Positions 17,936 through 26,130 of a DNA stretch of 41,591 nt are shown one piece after another. The notes under the pieces were generated by a model that worked only from the letters and a program-made list of their open reading frames with translations, was not told where the DNA came from and did no database searches. The DNA is taken from NCBI GenBank assembly GCA_964348665.1, contig CAYGDP010000031.1, positions 1-41,591 of the forward strand. The letters run 5' to 3'. This DNA is from CAYGDP01 sp964348665. Its GTDB lineage: Bacteria > Verrucomicrobiota > Verrucomicrobiia > Palsa-1439 > CAYGDP01. Every line of letters begins with the position of its first letter. The stretch's first letter is position 1. The position numbers were made by a program, and so were the translations under genes.

Positions 17936-18724
17936 CTACCAGAGCCGGTGCTCCGCGTATTTGTCGGCGGCCTTGTCCAGGACTTTCGGCCACAGGGTCG
18001 GCAGGGATTTGATTTTCGGCGGGATGTTGTGACGTTCGATGGCGCCGTAGAGCGGATAATTGTCCCAGACCATCTGGATGATATTTTCAAAGTCATGGTC
18101 GAATTTTTTCTCGCCCAGAAATTGATAGACGCCATCCAGCGTTTCCGTGGGAGCGGTGGTGAGCTTCTCGAACTCGACAAAATGGAGACGGTCGGCAAAC
18201 CCCCGATGGAGCGCGTCGCGGATTTGATTGTACGCGACGCCGACCGGTTGATCGGGCAACAGAAAAAAGTCAGCGCGATCCTGCACGGTTTTGCATTTGG
18301 CTCCCTGCGGATGTTTCTGGACAAGTTCCTTCATTTTCGGATTTTTTCGATAACCGAGCTCGAGCGTGGCCAGGATCTCGCGCACGTCGCGAACGCAAAC
18401 CAGAAATTTCCCCTTCCGTTCCAACAACAACTCCGCCATCTCGATGACCGACAGCCAGCCGAGGGACCGATCGAACACCACTGGCTCGGTCGCGTCCGCA
18501 TAATACTGCTCCAACATCCCGCGCATGACGCGCACTTTCCCCTCTTCGTTTGGCGAGGCGCGAAAGGTCACCATTCGATTCCATCGGGATCGCACCTGCA
18601 TGAGCGCAGCCAAGACACCGCCCTGGGAGGTGAGATGAAACCGTGGATTTTGCGCTAGCACGTTATACAGGATGACGGCTCCGCTTCGCGGCAAACTGGA
18701 AATGAAATGGATGGTTTTGTTCAT
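17936..18724 (-). CDS. Sulfotransferase family protein, 262 aa
   Basis: The N-terminus HFISSLPRSGAVILYNVLAQ is the 5'-phosphosulfate loop of PAPS-dependent sulfotransferases. The usual PRSGST is changed to PRSGAV, so the Ser/Thr pair that normally contacts the phosphate is missing. The later segment FLVCVRDVREILAT matches the 3'-phosphate region, and the length fits the family. It is clearly related to the next gene upstream (HFISGLPRSGSTLL). It lies 214 bases after that gene, separated by two hairpin repeats, so it may be the last, attenuated gene of the operon starting at 23518. The acceptor is unknown; reduced or altered activity is possible given the loop change. Confidence 0.82.
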   Translation of the reverse strand: MNKTIHFISSLPRSGAVILYNVLAQNPRFHLTSQGGVLAALMQVRSRWNRMVTFRASPNEEGKVRVMRGMLEQYYADATEPVVFDRSLGWLSVIEMAELLLERKGKFLVCVRDVREILATLELGYRKNPKMKELVQKHPQGAKCKTVQDRADFFLLPDQPVGVAYNQIRDALHRGFADRLHFVEFEKLTTAPTETLDGVYQFLGEKKFDHDFENIIQMVWDNYPLYGAIERHNIPPKIKSLPTLWPKVLDKAADKYAEHRLW

Positions 18725-18750
18725 TTCGGATTTGATTTCGGATTATACCC

Positions 18751-18907
18751 GCGCTTGATGAGCGCCGGCGGAAAGATCCCCTGATCCCATCGGCGGTCAT
18801 AGACCGCCGCTACAGATTGAATCGATGGTTTTTCCGTTCCGCATTGTAGCGGCGCTCTATGAGCGTCGATCATTTCAATCAACCGGCGGTCATAGACCGC
18901 CGCTACA
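18751..18907. repeat. Two TGTAGCGGCG-family twin hairpins between sulfotransferase genes
   Basis: 18751-18814 has a truncated left arm and a perfect GGTCATAGACC right arm. 18844-18907 is complete, TGTAGCGGCG to CGCCGCTACA. They sit between two genes read in the same direction, where they could attenuate transcription or protect the upstream transcript. Confidence 0.83.
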
Positions 18908-18938
18908 GGTAGAGATTTCAGTCTGATATGATTACTGT

Positions 18939-20048
18939 TCATTGATTCGCGCGTGGAGGAGGACGTCGTCGCTGTTGCGGCGGGCGTTGCGGCATACCCG
19001 GCCCGCGCTGGCCACCTTGCATGGGTCGTTGTTGCATTCCTTGGCCGCGTTGCATGGGTCGTTGCTGCGGCCGTCCACCGGGTTGCGGTGGACGCTGCTG
19101 GCCGAAGCCGGGACGAGATCCTGGACGCGGCCGTTGACCCGATGGCGGCGCTTCACCTGGTCGAGATGGCCGACGCTCGCGCTCGCCCGGCGGGGGAAGC
19201 GGCGGAAGCGTGACGGTGAGCGGCGCGAGTGGAATGCTTTCGTCAAGTTTGAGCCACAAGTCATTCATAGGCGCGTACAGATCGGCGGCTTTTCCCAAAA
19301 CTTTCGGCCATTGCGGCTCGATCGGCTCGACTTTCGGGCGGATGATGTGCAGCTCGGGAATCCCATGTTGTTCGTCGTCCTCGTGGGTGACCTGCTCCAC
19401 GTGATCGAAGTCGTGTTCGTAATAGGGTTCGCCGAGAAATTCGTAGGCGCGCTGCATCGTCTCTTTCGGCGAAGCGGAAAGTTTTTCGAAGTGAACGAAG
19501 AGCATCCGGTCTCGGAACCCTTTTTTCAGGATTTCCTCGATGCTTTTATAGGCGCTGCCGACGACGTTGCGGGGATTCATCCACGCTTCGCAACGTCCTT
19601 CGACGGTTTGGAATTTGAAGTAATTTCCGAATTCCTGGGAAAGCTGGCGGGTGGCGATGTTTTTGCGCCAGAGACGTTCGAACGAGGCGATGCAATCGCG
19701 GATATCGCGCACGCAGACCAGCGCCTTGATTTTGCGCCCCAGCACGGCCTCGGCAAAATCGAGCTGGCGCATCCAGCCACGGGATTTATCGAAGATGATC
19801 GGCGCGGTAACCTTGGGATCGTCATGATAATTATCCATCATGCCGCGCAAGACGTGCAAGAGCGCGACTTCGTCGGGCGCCGATTGAAATTCGGGATACT
19901 TCGGCCAATGGCGACGCACCAATTGCAGCACATCCAGGATTCCGCTCGTGGACGTCGAATGGAATCGCGGGTTTTGCGCCAACAGATTGCAGAGCAGCGT
20001 TGAACCGCTGCGCGGCAAACCAGAAATAAAATGGATCGTTCGTTTCAC
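18939..20048 (-). CDS. Sulfotransferase with Pro/Arg/Gln-rich C-terminal tail, 369 aa
   Basis: The GTG start overlaps the stop of the upstream fusion gene by four bases (GTGA), so translation is probably coupled. Residues 1 to about 275 are a PAPS-dependent sulfotransferase: PRSGSTLLCNLLAQ is the intact 5'-phosphosulfate loop and ALVCVRDIRDCIASFER the 3'-phosphate segment. Residues about 282-369 form a low-complexity, presumably disordered tail dominated by Pro, Arg, Gln and Gly (PQQRPMQRGQGMQQRPMQ and similar), absent from the shorter paralogue downstream. The tail is strongly basic and could bind acidic polymer or nucleic acid, but that is a guess. Acceptor unknown; the adjacent glycosyltransferases suggest a glycan or glycosylated product. 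Confidence 0.87.
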   Translation of the reverse strand: MKRTIHFISGLPRSGSTLLCNLLAQNPRFHSTSTSGILDVLQLVRRHWPKYPEFQSAPDEVALLHVLRGMMDNYHDDPKVTAPIIFDKSRGWMRQLDFAEAVLGRKIKALVCVRDIRDCIASFERLWRKNIATRQLSQEFGNYFKFQTVEGRCEAWMNPRNVVGSAYKSIEEILKKGFRDRMLFVHFEKLSASPKETMQRAYEFLGEPYYEHDFDHVEQVTHEDDEQHGIPELHIIRPKVEPIEPQWPKVLGKAADLYAPMNDLWLKLDESIPLAPLTVTLPPLPPPGERERRPSRPGEAPPSGQRPRPGSRPGFGQQRPPQPGGRPQQRPMQRGQGMQQRPMQGGQRGPGMPQRPPQQRRRPPPRANQ

Positions 20049-22096
20049 GATTTTTCGCCGAGGACTTTCCGGTAGGCGTCATACGTAAGCTTGGCGGCGC
20101 GCTCCCACGTGTACTCGGAAAGAATCAACCGTTTCAGCGTGTCACGTCTCGGCGCGTCCGCCGGATAATTCCGCATGGCCTTGACCACGGCGCGCCGGAT
20201 AGAATCCGGGTCAGCCGGGTCGCAATAATACGCCAAGTCGCGATAGTATTCCACTTCAAAACCGGCATTGCTGCAAACCACATTGCAATTGGCCAAAGCC
20301 GCCTCCATCGTGACCAATCCACAGGTCTCGATCCAGCTTGGCAAGGCGTGGACGTGCGCGGCGGCGTACGCGGAGCGCAACTCTTCGACTGGCATATGAG
20401 GGATGTACCGCACGTTGCGGGTGCCAAAGGCGCGGCACCATTGCGCGTATTGTTTTTGCAGCAAACCGCCAATCAACACGACCGGAAGCTTCAGGTCGCG
20501 CAGCGCATAGAGCAACATTAGTTGATTTTTGGAGGACTCGACGCGCCCGACTTGGAGAATGAAATTCTGGATGCGATGCTTTTTCACAAACGGTTTCGGG
20601 TCGGCATCGAGAAACAGTTTCGCATCTGCCGCATACGGCACGACGCTGAACGGGAGATCGAAGACCCGCAACGTTTTCATCAGGGCGTTCATCTCCAGCA
20701 TGCTGTTGGGCAGGAGGTAACGGACATTCTGCAGAATGCGCTTCTCGGCTTCGTCGTATCCGACCGTCGACCGATTATCCGTGTGCGCCGACCATTCCCC
20801 TCCCCCGCGTTTTCCCGAAGGGACAACGAGGGAATATTTGCGAAACTGGTCGAGCATTTCGCGGCGTTTGTCTTCCCGCCGATTTCTTCCGAAGATACTG
20901 ATGATGGCACGGCTCGCCCAAAGAGCGCGGGATGGGTTTAAATAAATGGGCGACATCACGATCGGAATACCAGCGCTCTTGAGATGCCGCACCTGGCGCA
21001 TGGTCGCTCCCACCGTGCGCAGATTGAAGACGTGCGCGATATCGAACCCGGCGGTGTTCGGCTGGGGCTCGAACGATTCCTCCACCTCCACTCCCAACCC
21101 GCGGAGTGCCTCGGCCGTTTTGCGCATCTGGGTCGAATCGCCGCCGCGGAACTTCGTGGCGGACGGTGCATTGACCATCAGGACTCGCAAGGCGGCGCCG
21201 GTGGAGCGAGTGACATGTCGCAAGGCCTGCGAAGCGATGGTGGGTTTGGCGGGGAGCGAGGCGCCGCGAACCGGCGCGGTGCGCTCTCCGCGATACCGCT
21301 GGTCGAGTTCGGCCGCGGAATGCTGTTCGAGATCGTATCCGAGTTCCTTGGCCAGTTCGACGGCGCGCGGGTGATTGAAAAACTGACGCCAATCAATCTC
21401 CCTGTCTGTTTGAAAATTATACTGGTCCACGCGCGAAGAACGACCTTCTGCCAATTTCTCGCGATAGGGCAATCCGAGGAATGCGGTAAGGGCTTGCAGG
21501 GATTCGGGCGGACCTTGCAACAAGTCTTCCGACTTCATGGAATAAAAAGGAACATCGGTAAACCGTTTTTTCAGTTCCAGCGCATAGAGATTGACTTCGG
21601 TCCAGAAGTAGATGCATTTTTCGTACGCATTCATTTGCGGCCATCGCGCCGTATACTCTTCTTGAAAACTGGCTGGGGAAGGGATCAGCTCACCAAACCG
21701 GGTAAAAATATCGTTCCGGCGATCGGGCGAATAATAATTCTGGGTAACCAACGACATTGCCGTCGTGACCGGGTGCCGGTAGAGGTGCACGAGCCGGACA
21801 TCTCCTTCGAGGCGGCGGATGAAGAGCGGTACCGCGGCAAAACTAGGCCACCCAGTTTCGATGTAAATCTTTTCCTGCTTGCGAGCCGCTATCCTCTCGA
21901 AATGCTGGGCGACCCGAGGTATCGCAAGCATCTTGTCCAACCGATCATACGCGCGGAAAAAATCTTTCGGACGATAATGGGCAAGGATGGGTTCGTGGGT
22001 GACATCCGCCAAATCGCCATAGGTTTCGCGGAATTGGCTGGCGCACCATTGTGTTCCACAACGGCCGGTGGAGAGGAAGAAGACAGCGTGAGGCAT
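20045..22096 (-). CDS. Sulfotransferase-glycosyltransferase (GT4) fusion, 683 aa
   Basis: Residues 1 to about 270 look like a sulfotransferase: STGRCGTQW for the phosphosulfate loop and VHLYRHPVTTAMS for the 3'-phosphate segment. Residues about 295-683 form a GT-B glycosyltransferase of the GT4 type: FRGGDSTQMRKTAEAL near its start, FILQVGRVESSKNQ, and the E-x7-E donor-binding motif in SWIETCGLVTMEAALA near residue 590. The linker (about 270-295) is Ala/Pro/Arg-rich. The predicted cytoplasmic enzyme would transfer a sugar and a sulfate, probably to the same product. It follows the GT-A gene by 21 bases and overlaps the next sulfotransferase by four. The two domains are each recognisable; the donor sugar and acceptor are not. 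Confidence 0.87.
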   Translation of the reverse strand: MPHAVFFLSTGRCGTQWCASQFRETYGDLADVTHEPILAHYRPKDFFRAYDRLDKMLAIPRVAQHFERIAARKQEKIYIETGWPSFAAVPLFIRRLEGDVRLVHLYRHPVTTAMSLVTQNYYSPDRRNDIFTRFGELIPSPASFQEEYTARWPQMNAYEKCIYFWTEVNLYALELKKRFTDVPFYSMKSEDLLQGPPESLQALTAFLGLPYREKLAEGRSSRVDQYNFQTDREIDWRQFFNHPRAVELAKELGYDLEQHSAAELDQRYRGERTAPVRGASLPAKPTIASQALRHVTRSTGAALRVLMVNAPSATKFRGGDSTQMRKTAEALRGLGVEVEESFEPQPNTAGFDIAHVFNLRTVGATMRQVRHLKSAGIPIVMSPIYLNPSRALWASRAIISIFGRNRREDKRREMLDQFRKYSLVVPSGKRGGGEWSAHTDNRSTVGYDEAEKRILQNVRYLLPNSMLEMNALMKTLRVFDLPFSVVPYAADAKLFLDADPKPFVKKHRIQNFILQVGRVESSKNQLMLLYALRDLKLPVVLIGGLLQKQYAQWCRAFGTRNVRYIPHMPVEELRSAYAAAHVHALPSWIETCGLVTMEAALANCNVVCSNAGFEVEYYRDLAYYCDPADPDSIRRAVVKAMRNYPADAPRRDTLKRLILSEYTWERAAKLTYDAYRKVLGEKS

Positions 22097-22117
22097 GGGA
22101 TTACGTTCAGAGTGAAA

Positions 22118-22909
22118 TTAAATTGGCGGCCGATGGGGCAATGTCCGCTTATGGAGTTTGTATTCGTTCGTCATCGCGTTTTGGGGCGGCAACGACATGG
22201 CATATTGGCGTTCTTTCCATTGTGTATAGGGCGCGGCGTGTTTCTCGCGCAGACAACGAATGGCGGTCAGGTCTTCATGATACATATTTTGCAAATTCAT
22301 GATGCCGCAGAGCCGCCCCATGATCCCGTCTTCGCGCGAATAATAAATCGGACCAACCTCTCGCTCCTGCCCCGTCCACCCGATCACTTCCTCGTCCCAA
22401 AATCCGACCTGCTCCCAGACCCAGCGCGGGATCAGGCAACAGGTGCCGGAACAATTCGTCGGCGTGGGACGCACTCGCCAGCCTTCGATGGTTTGCACGG
22501 GAAATTCCTTGTCGTTGCCCTCGATTAAATAGGCGGCCATTCCAATCCGTCCCTTGAAATAATCGGCAAGCCGAATCAGCTCGGTCAGCCAATCCGCGCG
22601 CGTCGGCGTGTTGCTGTCGTCCATTTTGACGTAATACTTGAACTCGCGGTTGAACCGATGAAAATGCCGCCAGAACAGATTGTATCCCGGGCCGACGCCA
22701 AGATTTTCCGAGACCACGGCGACGCTGTCGAACCAGCCCTTGTTCCGGTTGTCCATCAGCCATTCGCCCGATTCGAGGTCTTCGTTGGCGACGACAGCGT
22801 AATGGAACGGCCGGTCCGTCCTTTCTTTCAAGTACGGAATGGTCTGCTGCGCAATATCAAGGTTCTTGCGCGTCACCGTCACCACCAAAGTATCGCTGTC
22901 ATTGGTCAT
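22118..22909 (-). CDS. GT-A (GT2-like) glycosyltransferase, 263 aa
   Basis: The beginning, TLVVTVTRKNLDIAQQTIPYLKE, fits the first strand and helix of GT-A nucleotide-sugar transferases. YYVKMDDSNTPTRADW near residue 96 resembles the DxD-type metal site. CCLIPRWVWEQVGFWDEE and SREDGIMGRL fit the later acceptor and catalytic parts of GT2-like enzymes. No membrane segment is seen. The start has only a weak ribosome site and lies 12 bases after the upstream methyltransferase-like gene, so it is probably translated from the same message. Which sugar is moved is unknown. Confidence 0.72.
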   Translation of the reverse strand: MTNDSDTLVVTVTRKNLDIAQQTIPYLKERTDRPFHYAVVANEDLESGEWLMDNRNKGWFDSVAVVSENLGVGPGYNLFWRHFHRFNREFKYYVKMDDSNTPTRADWLTELIRLADYFKGRIGMAAYLIEGNDKEFPVQTIEGWRVRPTPTNCSGTCCLIPRWVWEQVGFWDEEVIGWTGQEREVGPIYYSREDGIMGRLCGIMNLQNMYHEDLTAIRCLREKHAAPYTQWKERQYAMSLPPQNAMTNEYKLHKRTLPHRPPI

Positions 22910-22921
22910 CGGTTACTCGAT

Positions 22922-23518
22922 TCATTTTCGGTTCTGGAGGATCACCAGCGGCGCATCCCCTTCCAACAACCGCAACGAGGCACCCCCGCGAACGGCCGTC
23001 AAAATCTCCCGCACTTGATCCGCTCGAATCGCCGACAGGCCGCTCCCCCGCAGACATATCAATCCATCGTCACGCACCACGCGGGCGACTTCTTCCACCA
23101 ATTCCGCGACTCCCTCGGCTGGCGACGACACCGTTACAATTCCAAAATCGTTTTCGTCCTCGTCCATTCCCGCCAACACGCCGATCGGTTCGCCCGGTTG
23201 AATCTGGATGTGTCTTGCAATCGAACCGAACGATCGTTTGATGTACGTAAACGCATACATCCCCATCTCCCCGCGCGTGGCGATGCCGAGATAGCGGGAT
23301 TTTTTTGCGCCGCCCGGCAACCGGTCGAACGCCACCGCCATCGCCGCCGCCGTGTATCCACAACCAAAATCGGTGTCCACCACCCGCCGGCAATTGAACC
23401 CCAAAACCAATCCCTGCAACAACGCCATCTGTCGCAATGGCACGTCCTCCGGCGCAAACGTCGTCTTCGACATCCTCGCCTCGATCCCTCGATAAATCGC
23501 GCGATAGGCGTCGTACAT
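22922..23518 (-). CDS. Class I SAM-methyltransferase-like protein, 198 aa
   Basis: VVDTDFGCGYTAAAMAVAF resembles the glycine-rich SAM-binding motif after the first strand. NDFGIVTVSSPAEGVAELVEEVARVVRDDGLICLRGSG has the shape of the strand 4 to strand 5 region of O-methyltransferase-like (Methyltransf_24) proteins. The acidic residue usually ending strand 2 is not obvious, so it may be degenerate or use another ligand. It is the first gene of a minus-strand operon with the glycosyltransferase and sulfotransferase genes that follow. The upstream 448-base region is shared with the divergent dehydrogenase gene and contains a 42-bp palindrome. Confidence 0.6.
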   Translation of the reverse strand: MYDAYRAIYRGIEARMSKTTFAPEDVPLRQMALLQGLVLGFNCRRVVDTDFGCGYTAAAMAVAFDRLPGGAKKSRYLGIATRGEMGMYAFTYIKRSFGSIARHIQIQPGEPIGVLAGMDEDENDFGIVTVSSPAEGVAELVEEVARVVRDDGLICLRGSGLSAIRADQVREILTAVRGGASLRLLEGDAPLVILQNRK

Positions 23519-23966
23519 AGCGTCAGCCTGCCATTGGAGCCGGAGTTCTCTTCACCCTTCTACCGACTAACGGAAACCGGCGGGTGACGCAAGTTGAAAA
23601 AACCTCGGGAGCGTGACTCCAGAATCGTTTTGCGCCGCTCCTTTCCTTCCTCGATTGTGACAGGCAAGTTGTTTGTCTTGTGCTTTCTCCAAAATGCGCC
23701 AGCCACGAACACATCGAAAGCAATTCCGGATCGAATCCATCAGAATGGATTGTCGTTTTCGTATTACAGCTGCAATGCCAAAACGACAATCATTGGACGA
23801 CCACAGAAAGCCGAACCGTCAGCCAGATCATTTAGCAACCTCACGCCCACTCTTTCAGTGTGCCCTTCCACGACACAGCGGCGGCCTCACCTCTGGATCC
23901 GTGATGATCGCCGAAATTCCTCGGAAATCCATTGCATCGTCTTCGTAATTCCGCAAGAATCGCCTC
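23519..23966. promoter_or_regulatory. Divergent intergenic region with palindrome copy 5
   Basis: This 448-base region separates the minus-strand glycan operon from the plus-strand dehydrogenase pair and must hold promoters for both. A 42-bp palindrome lies at 23749-23790, roughly in the middle. Small open frames through it have no support. Confidence 0.6.
23749..23790. repeat. 42-bp palindrome, copy 5
   Basis: Both arms are perfect (ATTGTCGTTTT and AAAACGACAAT). The core reads ATTACAGCTGCAAT, one base from consensus. It is 231 bases from the minus-strand start at 23518 and 177 from the plus-strand start at 23967. Confidence 0.92.
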
Positions 23967-25022
23967 GTGAAAGCAGTAGCGCGAATTTCGGAAACGCCCG
24001 GGGGCGTCGAACTGCGCGAGATGCCAGAGCCAACTCTGGCGAACGGCGAAGTGTTGGTGGAAGTTTCCGCGGCGGGCGTGTGCGGCAGCGACCTCGAAGC
24101 GTTCTTCCACGGCAAACACGCCAGTTTATATCTGCCCATGACACTCGGCCACGAATTCAGCGGCATGATCCGGGCGCTGGGTCCCGGCGTGGACGAAAAT
24201 CAATTTCAGATCGGCGATGCCGTCACAAGCGAGACCGCCTATTATATCTGTGGCAAATGCGCGCTTTGTCGGAGTGGCAACTATAACCTTTGCCGGACAC
24301 GGCGCGGATTCGGCTTTGGCGAGAGCGGCGGGTTCGCCCCCCGCGTTCATGTGCCGATCCGTTGTCTCCATCGCATACCCAAAAGCGTGCCGCTGGATTT
24401 TGCGGCGATGACCGAGCCGTTTTGCGTCGCCTATCATGCTCTCATCGTGAATAGTCCCGGCGCATTCCAGCGCGATGATGCGGTCGTCATTCTCGGTTCC
24501 GGTCCCATCGGGCTTTGCGCGGCGCAAGTGGCCAAGGCTCATGGCGCCCGAGTGGTGGTCAGCGGAATCGCGGGTGACGAGCGACGATTGCAATCGGCGC
24601 GGGAGAGCGGCGTGGATGCCGTGCGTGGCGACACCGAGGAATTGCGGGATTGGGTGAAACACAACACCGACGGCGAAGGCGCGCCATTTGTGGTGGACGC
24701 CGTGGGTGGCACTCCAGCGACCTTCCAACAAGCGCTGGACTTGGTTCGACCCAACGGATTCATCACGAAGATCGGCTGGTTCAAGGCGCCGCTCAATTTC
24801 GCGCCGGACGCGTTGCTGGCCAAGGCGATTACGTTTCGCGGAAGTTTTAGCCACAACTGGCCGACTTGGGAACGAGTGTTGCAATTGTTTGCGACTGGCG
24901 AATTAAATCCTGCCCCGCTCATTACACATCGGTTTCCGTTGGACCAATGGCGGGAAGCGTTTGACGTGGCGGGGCGGCGGGAAGGAGTGAAAGTTCTGCT
25001 GGTACCGTCGTTAAAAGCGTAA
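23967..25022 (+). CDS. Zinc-dependent alcohol/polyol dehydrogenase (MDR family), 351 aa
   Basis: Starts at GTG 23967 with a weak ribosome site. Catalytic zinc ligands are in GVCGSD and GHEFSG. The structural-zinc loop CGKCALCRSGNYNLC has all four cysteines. The nucleotide fold motif is ILGSGPIG, so NAD(P) is the expected cofactor. Length and layout fit sorbitol, threonine or galactitol-phosphate dehydrogenase-like members, which oxidise a secondary alcohol of a sugar or amino acid. It is followed after 79 bases by a sugar isomerase/epimerase gene in the same direction, which favours a sugar or polyol substrate. Cytoplasmic; exact substrate unresolved. Confidence 0.9.
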   Translation: MKAVARISETPGGVELREMPEPTLANGEVLVEVSAAGVCGSDLEAFFHGKHASLYLPMTLGHEFSGMIRALGPGVDENQFQIGDAVTSETAYYICGKCALCRSGNYNLCRTRRGFGFGESGGFAPRVHVPIRCLHRIPKSVPLDFAAMTEPFCVAYHALIVNSPGAFQRDDAVVILGSGPIGLCAAQVAKAHGARVVVSGIAGDERRLQSARESGVDAVRGDTEELRDWVKHNTDGEGAPFVVDAVGGTPATFQQALDLVRPNGFITKIGWFKAPLNFAPDALLAKAITFRGSFSHNWPTWERVLQLFATGELNPAPLITHRFPLDQWREAFDVAGRREGVKVLLVPSLKA

Positions 25023-25101
25023 AAGAGTTGCAACCGTTAAAACCGATAATGAAATCTTAATTCTTTCCTTTCTAACGATTCAACAATTCAACTTTGCAAC
25101 G

Positions 25102-26094
25102 ATGCATCTTGGTCTTTGCCAATATGCGCTCCCGACCTGGGTTGAGCGTCACGAGATTCTCGAACTTGTCCGGCTCGCTGCGCGGCTCGGATTGAACGCC
25201 GTGGAATTCGACCCGCTTCGCGTCTTCGGTCGTTCGGCGTTTGGGGCAGACAACATCTTGAAAGAAACCGAGAACAGCTCGCTGGATTTGGAAAAACTTC
25301 ATCCCCTCCGCGACGAGATCCGGCGACTCGGACTCCGTGTCGTGATTGCCACGGGCGGAACGGATCGGGCACATCTTCGACAGATGCTTGGAGCAGCCAA
25401 GGTCATTGGGGCAAACGTTGTCCGCACGGTCTTGAGCGGAGTCCTTTGCGGCGAACGAGAAAAGATCACCGGGGGATGGCGGGCGCACCTCGACAAATCA
25501 CTCGCGGACTTTCGAGAGGTGATCGGCGATTATGAGCACGCGGGGATCGCGCTGGCAGTCGAAAACCATCAAGACCTAACTTCTGGCGAATTGGTCTGGC
25601 TTTGTGAACAGGTTGGTAGCGATGCGTTTGGTGTCAATCTCGACACCGGCAATCCACTGGCGGTCGGAGAAGACTTTTTTTCCTATGCATGTCGCGTGGC
25701 GCCGTTCGTGAAAAATATCCATCTCAAAGACTATGGCCTATTGATGACACCCACCGGCTTCGCCCTTTTCCGGTGCGAATTGGGGAAAGGCGTCCTGAAC
25801 ATTCCCGGGTTGTTGGATTTATTTCGCGACCGCGATCTCTGCGTCAATGTCGAACTTGCCGCGTTGCAAGCGCGTCCGATTCGGATTCTCGATGCGGATT
25901 GGCAAGCGCAATTCGCAGACCGAACGGCAAAAGGCTTTTGCGACCTCGCCGAATGGGCGCGCACACGCGCGATTTCGCCTGATACCGACATTCGCACGGC
26001 CATGGAGCGCGGCGCTAGCGAGGAAGAAATCGCGGAGTTTGAATTGGCGCAAGTGGAAACCAGCGTGAAGTTCGTTCAATCCTTGAATGGTTAA
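25102..26094 (+). CDS. Sugar phosphate isomerase/epimerase (xylose isomerase-like TIM barrel), 330 aa
   Basis: The opening MHLGLCQYALP, then ILELVRLAARLGLNAVEFDP, is the typical first strand and helix of the AP endonuclease 2/xylose isomerase-like barrel. Candidate metal ligands appear as the Glu of ALAVENHQDL, the Asp of FGVNLDTGN and the His of VKNIHLKDYG. Family members isomerise or epimerise keto-sugars, inositols or related compounds with a divalent metal. It pairs with the dehydrogenase upstream, a common catabolic arrangement. No ribosome site is evident before the ATG. It converges with the membrane-protein gene on the other strand; only 36 bases separate the two stops. Confidence 0.86.
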   Translation: MHLGLCQYALPTWVERHEILELVRLAARLGLNAVEFDPLRVFGRSAFGADNILKETENSSLDLEKLHPLRDEIRRLGLRVVIATGGTDRAHLRQMLGAAKVIGANVVRTVLSGVLCGEREKITGGWRAHLDKSLADFREVIGDYEHAGIALAVENHQDLTSGELVWLCEQVGSDAFGVNLDTGNPLAVGEDFFSYACRVAPFVKNIHLKDYGLLMTPTGFALFRCELGKGVLNIPGLLDLFRDRDLCVNVELAALQARPIRILDADWQAQFADRTAKGFCDLAEWARTRAISPDTDIRTAMERGASEEEIAEFELAQVETSVKFVQSLNG

Positions 26095-26130
26095 ATCTCA
26101 ACGCGCGCCTCGGGACGGTCGATCAATCAT

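Noticed and set aside
20984..22528. 514-codon plus-strand open frame
   Set aside because: It lies opposite the sulfotransferase-GT4 fusion and the GT-A gene, both with intact motifs. The plus frame shows none.
23594..24286. 230-codon plus-strand frame before and into the dehydrogenase gene
   Set aside because: It crosses the palindrome and the dehydrogenase start in another frame, and the product is unrecognisable.
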